Positions 46,151 through 56,814 of a DNA stretch of 64,000 nt are shown here, piece after piece (position 1 is the first letter of the stretch; the number at the start of each line of letters is the position of its first letter). Below the pieces are notes generated by a model. The model searched no databases, was not told the DNA's origin, and saw only the letters and a list, made by a program, of their open reading frames with translations. Location of the stretch: NCBI GenBank assembly GCA_021234155.1, contig JAJEKV010000012.1:9700448-9764447 (forward strand), written 5' to 3'. The stretch is from Isoetes taiwanensis. Its lineage: Eukaryota; Streptophyta; Lycopodiopsida; Isoetales; Isoetaceae. A program made the translations under genes and the position numbers.

Positions 46151-47132
46151 AAACGATTTTTTTTTTTTTTTTTTTTTTTTTTTTGCCATGTATGGATTAC
46201 TTGGATCAATGCAGCAGTTTTACATTTAGGCATATCCTTGCAGCCCTTTTTAAGAATTAACAATTGTCATGCCTGTAAAGAAATGTTTGCAGCTAGCTGC
46301 TGTTTGAATGTTTTGCGCCTAATGTTCTTCCTTCATTTTCATATTAATGAACGTTATGGCAATTTGAGTTTATCTATATATGAGTTGCTCATATTTGATG
46401 TGCTCATGCTACCTTATCATGCTTGCAAAATAATGGGCGTGCTTTGCAGGTCAGGAAGATTATAACAAACTTCGCCCTCAAGTTATCGAGAGGCAGATGT
46501 ATTTGTCCTAGCATTCTCTCTCATCAGCAAGGTAGTTATAAAAACATTTCTAAAGAGGTGGCAGTGGATTCCAGAATTGAGGCATTATACTTCAGTTCCT
46601 ATTATTTTTGTAGGGAAAAAGATACCTAAGGATTATCTTATTTGCATGGCATGGTGTTAAGATGAATTTTGAAGATACATTTCAGTTTTCATTTTTCTTG
46701 TTACAAAAAATTGATTATCTGGAGCAGTTGTTATTGCTATAATGCCCTTTTCTAGTATGCGTAAGTAAATTAGGATGGATCCTTATTTTTTGAATCAAAT
46801 GACTTGCTTGCCATTGTATTTTGAGATCTCCTTCATTATGATAAATAGTTCTTTAATGAGCATCTCAGAGCTGCTCCAATAGCCACTTCTCAAGTAATGC
46901 GAAGCAGGTAGTACTTGACATTATTTTCTTCAATTCTTGAGAGAAGCTAATTCCATTATTTGGAGTTGTAGAATCTAAAAGCTGAATGGATTTGTTTGGG
47001 TTCAATTCCCAAAGAGGCTTTTTTAAACATTATATAGTTTTTCAATATAGTTTTCTTTAGAACCTCGTGTCACTATCTAAGAAAGACCACTCTTGAAAAC
47101 AACTTTTTTGAGGAACAAAAAACTATCTCTTA

Positions 47133-47745
47133 TTTAAACCCCGGGGGATTCACCTCTATTATAGGTATATATGCCATGTGCGTTCCTTAGGTTGTCAAAA
47201 AACCCATTGTATACGACAGTTCCATATGAAAAACCCTTTGTATACGACTACATTATTTGTAAAAGAATACAGCCCATATCATATAATTACTTGCCCAAAA
47301 CACTTTTATTTGACAACCCTTTCCATACATATGCGACATCTCTATTACTTTATATATTGTCTATTACTTTATATATTATCATAGTATTAATACTTATTAT
47401 GTAAGTATTAATACATAAGTAATTTTATAAGTGATATTTTATAAGTTAACGAAAGGAAACTTAAAACATACAGCCTCAGCTTTCATACAATATAGACCTT
47501 GATCTAAGACTCGATGACGGAATCCCCAACAATAGAAGCTCACCAAAAATGACGGACCCTTACAGTATGAATACGAATCGAACATTGGCGCCACCACACT
47601 CCCTCTGGTATCTATACGGCATTCAAACTATAAAAACCTTATATTTTTCTTATGTATACGGTACCAGAGAGGCAATAAAAAAACCCATTTGGTGCACTCA
47701 CATGTTTCATACCCCATAATCTAGGCGAACCCCCCGGGATTTAAA
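47133..47745. mobile_element. Inverted-repeat element, 613 bp, non-autonomous DNA transposon-like
   Basis: The left end TTTAAACCCCGGGGGATTCA (then CCTCTATTATAGG) is matched by the reverse complement of the right end, TTTAAATCCCGGGGGGTTCG (then CCTAGATTATGGG), and similarity persists for about 50 bp. The interior is AT-rich with an AGTATTAATACTTA-type palindrome near 47390 and no transposase. No target duplication is clear. Confidence 0.55.
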
Positions 47746-48069
47746 CTAATACTAATAATACCAAAACTAATGCCACTTGTATCCCCAAAATGGACTTGGT
47801 TTCCAAGTAAAAGATGCCTTGTTATGTTTATTAAACCAATACGAGTTCAATTGTCTAAAGCACCATCTATCTGCTAAAATATAATTTGTTGTTAACTTGT
47901 AAATTTTGACAAAAAAATTGAGAGATTTCGATGTATAGAACAACATTGTTTCACAAAAATATGTAGGCAACTTCGTGTAAAAACCAACTTAAGTTACACA
48001 TCTTAAGTCGTATGCACAATTAATGCCAAATCATTACTAGTCTATGGCCTGGATCACATAGTTAAAACA

Positions 48070-48222
48070 TAACAAAAAACCACTATTATAAACGCACTAA
48101 CAAACTGAACAAATAAACTACCACATAGAACCACGGTGGTGAACCATAGTAAAGAACTAGTCATAGTTATTCAACACATTAACCCACTTAGTAACATTAC
48201 TTTATTATAATGGTTTTTTTTA
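48070..48222. mobile_element. MITE-like element in triplicate unit 1
   Basis: About 152 bp bounded by TAACAAAAAACCACTATTAT and, at the right, its inverted counterpart TTATTATAATGGTTTTTTTT. Contains the internal palindrome-like CACGGTGGTG. Confidence 0.6.
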
Positions 48223-48261
48223 AAAAGTGATGGAAAAAACTAATAACGATTTTTTTAGGGG

Positions 48262-48441
48262 CCTTGTGATATGCCATATCAACAATCACCAGCGAGTTTG
48301 GCAAGAAGATAGAAGAAATGTTGCCAACGGATCGAGACTTCAAGGAAGCATGGGCAACCTTTGTAAGGAGGCAAGAACGGACAAAGAAAGGGAAACCTTC
48401 AAACATTTTAAGAAGGAAGGTAACCTATTGTACCATAAGAA

Positions 48442-48446
<5 letters not shown>
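48262..48446 (+). pseudogene. Chromovirus RNase H-integrase linker, unit 1 (cut by LINE)
   Basis: Coding resumes after the composite insertion: ITSEFGKKIEEMLPTDRDFK and EAWATF in one frame, then TDKERETFKHFKKEGNLLYH in another, ending at HKNK where the LINE is inserted. The same peptide is uninterrupted in units 2 and 3 (LLYHKNKLCVPESSGIRK). Confidence 0.75.
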
Positions 48447-48494
<48 letters not shown>

Positions 48495-48934
48495 AAAGGA
48501 AGGATTATATTAATCATAACTTAAGTACATACAAAATAAGGCTCAAAGCCCATATCAGAGAAAATTAAATATAAACAAAATAACCAATTGTCCATTGGCA
48601 ACGAGAAAAGTCTGTCAAAACAGGATCATCTTCACAGCCATATGCCAGGGATGGGGGAGACAGAGTTTTGGGAAACTGGTAGGGGAGCAAAGAGAACACG
48701 GGGTAGGGGATAAGTTCAAGAGAGAATCCGGGATAGTGGGAAGATCAGGGAAAGAGTGTGTAGCATTAAGGGGCATTGAAAAGCAAGGGGGGCCATCCAA
48801 TTAATCTCAGCCCGGGAGGGGGGCAGCGATAACTCTTCAATGGGTACCGGATAATATCCAATAACACACCAGCTGCAGCCTCACATCTGCCTTTATGGTA
48901 GTAATACATAGACCGCAAGCAAGAGAACTGCCTT

Positions 48935-49910
48935 TCAGTAAGAAGCCGGTTGTTGGCTCCAATGAACTTGTGGAGAATATGTGCATTGTATGCTTCCTTC
49001 AAAGAAGAATTTAAGCCTAAACGTAGCTCGACGATTTTGACGAGGCGGCCCCCGAATGGTGGGTAGGAACATCATCGGTAGGATTGATCCCCGAATACCG
49101 AACCACTGCTTGTTCAAAAGGCTGCAATCCACAAAGGCATTCAAGTCAATCAGAGAGTCAGAATGAATAGTAAAGAAAGTAGACTTGAAGGAGCCCCAAT
49201 TCAACCAATCCGTATCAAACTTCTCCAATTTAAGGGCTTTATGAGCCATAGCACATCTAATAAGTTCAAATTGGAAATTGAGCTTCATCCAATTAAGGTC
49301 ACACTTCCTGTTTGCCAGAGCCACATTATTCCTATGTTTCCAAACAATCCAGAGGGCTAGTTGTAGGACTGTACAATTGACACTGGAATTCTGGAGCTGA
49401 AAGAATTGAGAAATACTGGTTATGGAATCGAAATCAGGGATTTTCAGGCTCGACCGAAGTCAACCATCTCCAAAAGTCCTGGATCCTTTGGCAAGTGAAA
49501 ATGTGTAGCACAGATTCATCATGATTGTTACAGAGCTGGCAGAGGGCACTATGGACAGTCTTAAAGTTTCTCTTGATCATGTTAGTGTTACTCAGGATAG
49601 CACTGTGCAGGATGAGCCAAGAGAACACTTTTATCTTAGGGCAAGCATAGGATTTCCAGCTAGACTGGAGAATTTTCTTGAAATTCTTGGAAGATAAGCC
49701 CTCGAGAGAGGCATGCTTTACGCTTTTTACGGGAAGGCATGCATGGTAAATCTTAGATACTTTGTAGCTCCTTTTAACCTTGAAAAACCAATTCAGGGGG
49801 GAGTGACTCTCCCCCTTGCCATCTTTGCCTAAGAAAGGGGAGTAGGTGAGCACCACTTTCTTATAAATCGATCTGTGAGTAGCACCCCCTCCAACTTTCT
49901 TCTTAATCAT
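48935..49910 (-). pseudogene. LINE ORF2 C-terminus with zf-RVT knuckle
   Basis: After a frame break near 49.95 kb the - strand reads WFFKVKRSYKVSKIYHACLP, ACPKIKVFSWLILHSAILSN and CQLCNNHDESVLHIFTCQRI: the zf-RVT pattern C-x2-C-x8-H-x3-C (about 49550-49485). A further frame (49324-48935) continues DLNWMKLNFQFELIRCAMAH to the end. This region binds nucleic acid in plant LINEs. Confidence 0.8.
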
Positions 49911-49965
49911 TTCTCAAGGAATCCAATTTTCCTCATCATCAATGAGGTCTTTGACATGCAAAATA

Positions 49966-52332
49966 TTAGCAGAGTGCCATTTTTTGTAACATGTAGGGTG
50001 ACAGATAGCCATAGCAGAGTAGGAGGGAGGGGCCATCACAGGAGACCAGAATATGGAAGTATCTCTCCTTTGAATTGGACAATTTGTCATGAGTAAAGTT
50101 AGCAGCCACTTTCTCCCATGCTTTAAAGATACTTCTAAGGAGAGGAGAAGTATTAGTCGCACATTTGAACTCATAGAAAAGCGTAACTGGGAGCTGGTGC
50201 TTAAGGGAGGGACTTCCTAAGGGTTTACTTTTATTAATCCAGAACCTAATAAAATCCATAGCAGGAGATTGGAAACCAGAGATGGCTTTCCACACATTTT
50301 TGGCCCCAAGCACTTGGGCCTGGAGAAATAAGGATTTACATCCCAAACCCCCTGACTTTTTACTATGAGTCAGCTGATCCCAAGCAGAAAGATGTGTACC
50401 TTGCCAAATATACTCTTTAATACATTGCTCAATTTTGTTATAGGAAGCCTTGTCAGCAATCAAAGCAGAAGAGAAATAGACATGGCTACTAGCAAGGACA
50501 GAGTTGGCAATCAAAATCCTCCCAGCCAGAGACAAAGAACCTTTAAGGAGGATAAGCTTTTTCCTGATCCTATTAATCAGAGGCTGCCAAGCAATCTTAT
50601 GGGACATGTGAACTGCAAGGGGGAGGCCTAAAAGAGTCAGGTATTGGCCATTAGGAACAAATTTGATGCCATGTGTATTAAGGTCTGGATACGAGCCATC
50701 AGCTAGGATGGAACATTTGGCAAAATTCAGGTGGATCCCAGAGGCAGCACTAAATTTAGAGATGCAGTCCATAAAATTCTTCATATTGTCATTATCAGCT
50801 CTGAGCATGGTAAAGGTATCATCAGCATATTGAAGAATGGAAAGCTGTTGGTTGGAATCAGGCATTTGAAGGCCATGGAGCACACCCTTATCTTGGTAAG
50901 AGAGGACCATTTTAGTAAGAATTTCAGCAGCAATTATAAAGAGGTAGGGAGCCAGGGGGCAGCCTTGTCTCACCCCTCTTTGAATGTGGAAAAAACCAGT
51001 AGGAGTCCCATTGACAATAACACATGAAGTGGCTTTTTGGTTTAATCCCATAATGAGCTTAGTGAGGGCAGGATGAATGCCAATATGGACCATGGCTTTC
51101 TCTAAGAATTTCCAAGAAATACAGTCATAGGCCCTTCTGAAGTCCAACTTGAGGAGGATACAGTTTTGTTTGGTCAATCTATTCCAGTGCAGAGCCTCAT
51201 TTGCAGCTATATAGTTATCCAAAATAGATCTGCTGGGAAGAAATGCAGATTGACAGGCATTCACTTTTTCATGGAGGTGAACCAAAATTCTACCAGCTAT
51301 AATCTTAGCTACAAGCTTGTATAAAGTTGTAGTCAAGGAGATGGGGCGCCATTCATTGGTTTTAGAAGGGGATTCAGTCTTAGGGATGAGGGAGATAACT
51401 CCAACATTGAAGGTTGGATAAATAGTGCTGGCTCTCCAAACCCCCTGAACAAATTGGATGATGTCCTCCTTCATAATAGGCCAAAATTCCATAAAGAATT
51501 CAGGTTGAAAACCATCTATACCAGGACTCTTTCCATGCTTCATTTTCTTAAGAGTTTCAAAGATTTCAGGAAGTTCAGGGACTTCAGTCCAATCATCATC
51601 CATCATATCATTAGGAGGACCAATGATATCAAAGACTTCCTGGATTTTACAGTCTTCTATCAATTCGTCTTTAAAAAGATTAGTGTAAAAATCAAGGAAG
51701 GCTGAGGCAATTTCCTTCTCATCTGTAAGAGTGGAACCTTGTTCAGATTCCAGCTGGGTAATGGAGTTATTAACCAGCCTGTTTCTAGCAATTCTAAAGA
51801 ACATTTTAGAGCTCTCATGATCCAATTGATTGTACATCTTAATTTTACTCCTAAGGGCCATCCCTTTAACCTGGTGTTCTTCAAGAGCTTTGATCTGAAT
51901 TTCTAATTGTTCCTCTCTCAAATGAAGAGAGTCATCCCTAGGATTGCCTTCAAGATCAGATCTAATATTCTTGATTTGTTCCAACAGTTGGACATTATAG
52001 CTTTTCCTTTTCTGAGCAAGGTCTTTTCCCCATTGTTTCACCCAGTCTTTGACTTTCTTCATTTTATCATTGAAGCACTTCATGGATTGGTGTTGGCCAA
52101 TCTTGGGCAGAGAGAGGTAGAAAGAGGTGAACTCTTGACAAAAAGACTTCATTTGGAGCAGAGAGGTGTTAAACTTGAAAGGAGTGTTCTTGCTCCTAGG
52201 GCCAATTTTCAGATCTTTAGTGTCAAGGAAGTGTGGTTGGTGATCCGAGATGGTGCTAGCTATATCTCCAAAGAATAACAACTGGTTGTCTAACCAGCTA
52301 GCGTAATTATGGATATAAAATCTGTCTAGCAT
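49966..52332 (-). CDS. LINE ORF2 reverse transcriptase segment, 788 codons open
   Basis: A long uninterrupted frame begins LDRFYIHNYASWLDNQLLFF (end of the endonuclease: SDHQPHF) and passes through the linker (TPFKFNTSLL), HGKSPGIDGFQPEFF, NEWRPISLTTTLYKLVAKII, NACQSAFLPSRSILDN, LLKLDFRRAYDCISWKFLEK, RGVRQGCPLAPYLF, QYADDTFTM (about 50810-50835, catalytic YADD), FAKCSILADG and LGLPLAVHM. The thumb follows (GSLSLAGRILIANSVLASS, ECIKEYIWQG). RT blocks 0-7 are complete and their key residues retained. As part of a broken ORF2 it is unlikely to be mobile alone. Confidence 0.9.
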   Translation of the reverse strand: MLDRFYIHNYASWLDNQLLFFGDIASTISDHQPHFLDTKDLKIGPRSKNTPFKFNTSLLQMKSFCQEFTSFYLSLPKIGQHQSMKCFNDKMKKVKDWVKQWGKDLAQKRKSYNVQLLEQIKNIRSDLEGNPRDDSLHLREEQLEIQIKALEEHQVKGMALRSKIKMYNQLDHESSKMFFRIARNRLVNNSITQLESEQGSTLTDEKEIASAFLDFYTNLFKDELIEDCKIQEVFDIIGPPNDMMDDDWTEVPELPEIFETLKKMKHGKSPGIDGFQPEFFMEFWPIMKEDIIQFVQGVWRASTIYPTFNVGVISLIPKTESPSKTNEWRPISLTTTLYKLVAKIIAGRILVHLHEKVNACQSAFLPSRSILDNYIAANEALHWNRLTKQNCILLKLDFRRAYDCISWKFLEKAMVHIGIHPALTKLIMGLNQKATSCVIVNGTPTGFFHIQRGVRQGCPLAPYLFIIAAEILTKMVLSYQDKGVLHGLQMPDSNQQLSILQYADDTFTMLRADNDNMKNFMDCISKFSAASGIHLNFAKCSILADGSYPDLNTHGIKFVPNGQYLTLLGLPLAVHMSHKIAWQPLINRIRKKLILLKGSLSLAGRILIANSVLASSHVYFSSALIADKASYNKIEQCIKEYIWQGTHLSAWDQLTHSKKSGGLGCKSLFLQAQVLGAKNVWKAISGFQSPAMDFIRFWINKSKPLGSPSLKHQLPVTLFYEFKCATNTSPLLRSIFKAWEKVAANFTHDKLSNSKERYFHILVSCDGPSLLLCYGYLSPYMLQKMALC

Positions 52333-52930
52333 GCGTAAAGTCCTCCTCGATCACCCTTTCTCTTGTTGCTCCAGGAGAATTTAGTGTTAGAAGATGGGAC
52401 ATAGATAAGGTCTTGGTTGGACATCCAATTGTCCTGTGAATATCTTTCATTAATGGACATGTTAATTTTGTTGCCAAGCTTCATATCACTATGAGGGGTA
52501 TTATTGAAGTCCCCAAGAACCACCCAGTTCTCAATATCTGGTGTCTTGGCTCATCCATTGTTGATTTCAAGCCACATGGGCTCTCTTTCATGGGGGTCGG
52601 TTGAGGCATAAATATTAATGAAGGCAACTTGGCGGTCCTTAATTTGGAGGGGTGAGAAAGCCATCCGTTGGAAGGGCTGATATAGGGTATTGATTAACTA
52701 ACGGGTTGTACCGAAGGTGGCAATCCCCCTTTGGTGCCATCATTTGGGATATAACAGAAGCCATCCGGGATTTAATCCATTCACCCAGATTTCTTTGAGT
52801 CAAATTTGGGGAGTCTATGTTCTTGAATCATAATGATATCCGCCTTGAAATCTCTCACAAGTGGCAATAAACCTTCTCCTTTTTTAGTGGGGCCTTTGAT
52901 ACCCCTCAAGTTCCAGGTTAAGATCCTCAT
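52326..52930 (-). pseudogene. LINE ORF2 endonuclease domain, broken
   Basis: Starts at 52930 with MRILTWNLRGIKGPTKKGEG, then DIIMIQEHRLPKF (with the catalytic Glu). Frameshifts and stops follow between about 52.78 and 52.55 kb, then LGDFNNTPHSDMKLGNKINM and SSNTKFSWSNKRKGD. The GDFN motif is intact, but the domain as a whole cannot be translated. It shares the opening and GDFNNTP motif with the copy at 1602. Confidence 0.8.
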
Positions 52931-52962
52931 GGGGAGGGTAGGAGAAAGAACCTGAGAGGAGC

Positions 52963-54052
52963 TTAATAAATAAGACTTCTGAGACCATGAGGTGAGGCCT
53001 TACTTCGAGTATTATAAGTGTGAAGGTTCTCAGTGCTCCCAGGGGACTTAGTTATGGCCCTGCCTTTCATTTTCCTTTTTAAAGATCTAAGAGATGTATT
53101 GGTGATATCATGTAAGGGACTGCTACTCATATCTTCCTCTGAATCAGGTACAATTAGATCTGGTTGACTCTGGTCAAGGTTGTCCAAGGTGTCAAGGTTC
53201 AATTGCAGAGCTTGCAGGCCATATTCAATACTCTCTTTCTCAGTATTATGGTAGGTGGATTGGACAAAATCACAGTCAGCAGAAGAGGTAGGACTATCTT
53301 GTGTTGAGGGGATAAAGTCCTTTTGTTGGTCTTGTGTTTGACTTATCTGGGAGTCAAGCTGTGTGCTCTGGCAAACAAGGGAGTGATCACTTACCTGGAT
53401 TCGCTCCATCTCCTTATCTTCAATCTGCTTGCTTGTCAAGAGACACTTTTCATCCACAGCTTCAGAGACAATCCTGCTCATCAGGTCCACAGTAGACTTT
53501 CCATACTTTTTGTAGAGTTCAGGCAAAGGGGTATGGTGAGAAATGCAGACTGTGGTATGATTGAGTGGATCTACTGAGAGATCAACAAAGATAGACCTGG
53601 AGGGGGAGGTGGGAGAGGTGGGAGAGGTGGGGGTAACTGGTGTATGAGAGGTTGAAGAAAGTGATCCTGTTCCCTGGATGTGCAGTGGTATTTGAGCCAA
53701 ACTTTGTATGTATCCATCCTTTCCTTGTGGTGTGAAGAGATCATTGAACTCCTCACCAAGATCAGTTGAAGAACCCTGTAGAATTTTGAATCTGTTACTA
53801 CAAAGGAGAGGGGAGCCAGTATCCCCCTTATCAGGCGAGTTGACCAGTCTCACAGGCGAGACCTGCTCAAGCAAATTGTGTTGCATATCTTCTGTAGCAT
53901 CATTGACCATGTGTTCCTTATCAGCAGATTGTGTAGGTTGAGAAGAAGATGGAACTTCATCTTGTATACCACCATCCTCAGCTACAATTATTGTGACTTT
54001 ATCATATTGCACCTGTTCTGGAGGTTTGTGCTTATCAAAGGTTTTAACCATG
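52963..54052 (-). pseudogene. LINE ORF1, C-terminal part
   Basis: The frame is open from the 5' truncation point to a stop at 52963. It is Ser/Thr/Asp-rich with low-complexity VTPTSPTSPTSPS, a segment LLCSNRFKIL shared with LINE copy 1, and a basic end (LRSLKRKMKGRAITKS, TYNTRSKASPHGLRS). The DUF4283-like N-terminal domain and zinc knuckle of intact ORF1 proteins are missing. The first few codons after 54078 come from flanking DNA. It would normally coat the LINE RNA. Confidence 0.7.
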
Positions 54053-54060
54053 GAACAAAT

Positions 54061-54498
54061 TGTGCATACCAGAGTCATCCGAAATCAGAAAGTTAATACC
54101 CCATGACACGCACAATAGCCCAATAACCGGCCATGTAGGTTTCATGAAAACCTACTTCAAGATAAGAAGTAGCTACTATTGGCCCGGTATGAAGAAGCAG
54201 ATAGCCAAGTACATTCGAGAATGTCAGCTATGTCAGCAGTCGAAGGCAGAGCAACTTCGAATTCCAGGAGTGTTGGAGCCATTGCCATTGCCAATGCCAA
54301 ATGCCAAATGAAAAGTAATAAACATGGACTTCATAACAGGGCTCTCAAGAATCATATGGGGCAAGGGCGCCGTAATGGTAGTAGTTGACAAGTTGTCAAA
54401 AATGGCGCATTTTGTGCCATGCAGGACCACGGATACGGCATTAGATACCGATGTGTTGTTCACAAAGGAGATCTTCCGACTCAATGGGATGCCACGGG
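54061..54498 (+). pseudogene. Chromovirus integrase N-terminus, unit 1
   Basis: VCIPESS-like CAYQSHP/CIPESSEIRKLIPHD, then HNSPITGHVGFMKTYFKI, YYWPGMKKQIAKYIRECQLC (HHCC zinc-binding domain) and MDFITGLSRIIWGKGAVMVV, VDKLSKMAHFVPCRTTDTAL (first catalytic Asp). A TGA after the zinc domain (54309-54311) separates the two frames; the segment ends at the unit junction. Confidence 0.8.
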
Positions 54499-54653
54499 AA
54501 ATTGAGAGATTTCGATGTATAGAACAAAATTGCTTCACAAAAATATGTAGGCAACTTCGTGTAAAAACCAACTTAAGTTACACATCTTAAGTCGTATGCA
54601 CAATTAATGCCAAATCATTACTAGCCTATGGCCTGGATCACATAGTTAAAACA

Positions 54654-54805
54654 TAACAAAAAACCACTATTATAAACGCACTAACAAACTGAACAAATAA
54701 ACTACCACAGAGAACCACGGTGGTGAACCATAGTAAAGAACTAGTCATGGTTATTCAACATATTAACCCACTTAGTAACATTACTTTATTATAGTGGTTT
54801 TGTTA
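54654..54805. mobile_element. MITE-like element in triplicate unit 2
   Basis: Same element as at 48070. The right end TTATTATAGTGGTTTTGTTA is a near-perfect inverse of the left end TAACAAAAAACCACTATTAT. Confidence 0.65.
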
Positions 54806-55008
54806 AAAAAGTGATGGAAAAAACTAATAACGATTTTTTTAGGGGCCTTGTGATGCCATATCAACAATCACCAGCGAGTTTGGCAAGAAGATAGAAGAAA
54901 TGTTGCCAACGGATCGAGACTTCAAGGAAGCATGGGCAACCTTCTAAGGAGGCAAGAACAGACAAAGAAAGGGAAACCTTCAAGCATTTTAAGAAGGAAG
55001 GTAACCTA

Positions 55009-55465
55009 TTGTACCATAAGAACAAATTGTGCGTACCAGAGTCATCCGGAATCAGAAAGTTAATACCCCATGACACGCACAATAGCCCAATAACCGGCCA
55101 TGTAGGTTTCATGAAAACCTACTTCAAGATAAGAAGTAGCTACTATTGGCCCGGTATGAAGAAGCAGATAGCCAAGTACATTCGAGAATGTCAGCTATGT
55201 CAGCAGTCGAAGGCAGAGCTACTTCGAATTCCAGGAGTGTTGGAGACATTGCCATTGCCAATGCCAAATGCCAAATGAAAAGTAATAAGCATGGACTTCA
55301 TAACAGGGCTCTCAAGAATCATATGGGGCAAGGGCGCCGTAATGGTAGTAGTTGACAAGTTGTCAAAAATGGCGCATTTTGTGCCATGCAGGACCACGGA
55401 TACGGCATTAGATACCGCTGTGTTGTTCACAAAGGAGATCTTCCGACTCAATGGGATGCCACGGG
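55009..55465 (+). pseudogene. Chromovirus integrase N-terminus, unit 2
   Basis: Repeats the zinc-binding domain (LCVPESSGIRKLIPHDTHNS and IRECQLCQQSKAE) and core start (VVVDKLSKMAHFVPC). The same TGA after PMPNAK is present as in unit 1, so that stop predates the triplication. The core is cut at MPRE, before the second catalytic Asp. Confidence 0.8.
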
Positions 55466-55609
55466 AAATTGAGAATAGAACAAAATTGCTTCACAAAAAT
55501 ATGTCGGCAACTTCGTGTAAAAACCAACTTAAGTTACACATCTTAAGTCGTATGCACAATTAATGCCAAATCATTACTAGTCTATGGCCTGGATCACATA
55601 GTTAAAACA

Positions 55610-55761
55610 TAACAAAAAACCACTATTATAAACGCACTAACAAACTGAACAAATAAACTACCACAGAGAACCACGGTGGTGAACCATAGTAAAGAACTAG
55701 TCATGGTTATTCAACACATTAACCCACTTAGTAACATTACTTTATTATAGTGGTTTTGTTA
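55610..55761. mobile_element. MITE-like element in triplicate unit 3
   Basis: Same element and ends as in unit 2; its presence in all three units shows it predates the triplication. Confidence 0.65.
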
Positions 55762-55964
55762 AAAAAGTGATGGAAAAAACTAATAACGTTTTTTTTAGGG
55801 GCCTTGTGATGCCATATCAACAATCACCAGCGAGTTTGGCAAGAAGATAGAAGAAATGTTGCCAACGGATCGAGACTTCAAGGAAGCATGGGCAACCTTC
55901 TAATGAGGCAAGAACAGACAAAGAAAGGGAAACCTTCAAGCATTTTAAGAAGGAAGGTAACCTA

Positions 55965-56814
55965 TTGTACCATAAGAACAAATTGTGCGTACCAGAGTCA
56001 TCCGGAATCAGAAAGTTAATACCCCATGACATGCACAATAGCCCAATAACCGGCCATGTAGGTTTCATGAAAACCTACTTCAAGATAAGAAGTAGCTACT
56101 ATTGGCCCGGTATGAAGAAGCAGATAGCCAAGTACATTCGAGAATGTCAGCTATGTCAGCAGTCGAAGGCAGAGCAACTTCGAATTCCAGGAGTGTTAGA
56201 GCCATTGCCATTGCCAATGCCAAATGCCAAATGAAAAGTAATAAGCATGGACTTCATAACAGGGCTCTCAAGAATCATAAGGGGCAAGGGCGCCGTAATG
56301 GTAGTAGTTGACAAGTTGTCAAAAATGGCGCATTTTGTGCCATGCAGGACCACGGATACGGCATTAGATACCGCTGTGTCGTTCACAAAGGAGATCTTCC
56401 GACTCAATGGGATGCCACGGGAGATGACCTCTGATAGGGATTCGGAGTTCATGAGTGCATTTTGGCAAGATCTCTTCACCACCATCCAGACGAAGCCGTC
56501 GATGAGCACGGCATATCACCCTCAGACCGATGGGCAGATAGAGCGTACGGATCGGATACTTGAAGATATGTTGAGGAATTACGTCTGGAACAAGCAATCA
56601 AAGTGGGACGATTACATTCACTTGGTGGAGTTTGCATACAATAGCACCAAGCAGGAATCGTCTCAAATGTCGTTGTTCATGATCAATTACGGCTACCAAT
56701 GTTTGACTACTTGACACAACCCCGTGTCCAAGGTAGAAGTATCCCAGTAGATGCTAGCCAACATGCAACAATTGGTGGAAGAAGTGAGAGGATACCTTCT
56801 CGCATCGAGGAGCC
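55965..56814 (+). pseudogene. Chromovirus integrase, unit 3, with complete catalytic core
   Basis: The zinc domain and core start are as in the other units; the sequence then continues through MTSDRDSEFMSAFWQDLF and AYHPQTDGQIERTDRILEDM. The second Asp and Glu are 35 residues apart (D-x35-E). WDDYIHLVEFAYNSTKQESS follows. A shift at about 56700 moves to FDYLTQPRVQGRSIPVD and the reading runs to the 5-bp target site at 56810-56814, where element B begins. The rest of the protein is at 59341. Confidence 0.85.

Larger units (their letters stand above)
48439..54061 (-). mobile_element. L1-type LINE, 5.6 kb, with target duplication and poly(A)
   Basis: The minus-strand element is bounded by GAACAAATT at 48439-48447 and 54053-54061, a target duplication that in units 2 and 3 occurs once (AAGAACAAATTGTGC). 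The 44-base T run at 48446-48489 is its poly(A) tail. In - strand order it holds partial ORF1, endonuclease, RT and C-terminal zinc knuckle. The 5' end lies inside ORF1, so it is 5'-truncated. The retained duplication, long tail and 788-codon open RT segment indicate a fairly young insertion. Confidence 0.9.
47916..56422 (+). repeat. Tandem triplication of a 0.96-kb chromovirus integrase segment
   Basis: Units are 47916-54498 (interrupted by a 5.6-kb LINE; 969 bp without it), 54499-55465 and 55466-56422. Each begins AAATTGAG, contains a 152-bp inverted-repeat element, then the RNase H-integrase linker, the zinc-binding domain and the integrase core start, and ends GATGCCACGGGA. Only the last unit runs on into the rest of integrase. 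Unit 3 lacks about 13 bp after its start. Confidence 0.9.

Noticed and set aside
54233-54571. Minus-strand frames in the triplicated units
   Set aside because: Each is antisense to the integrase core and repeats with the units.
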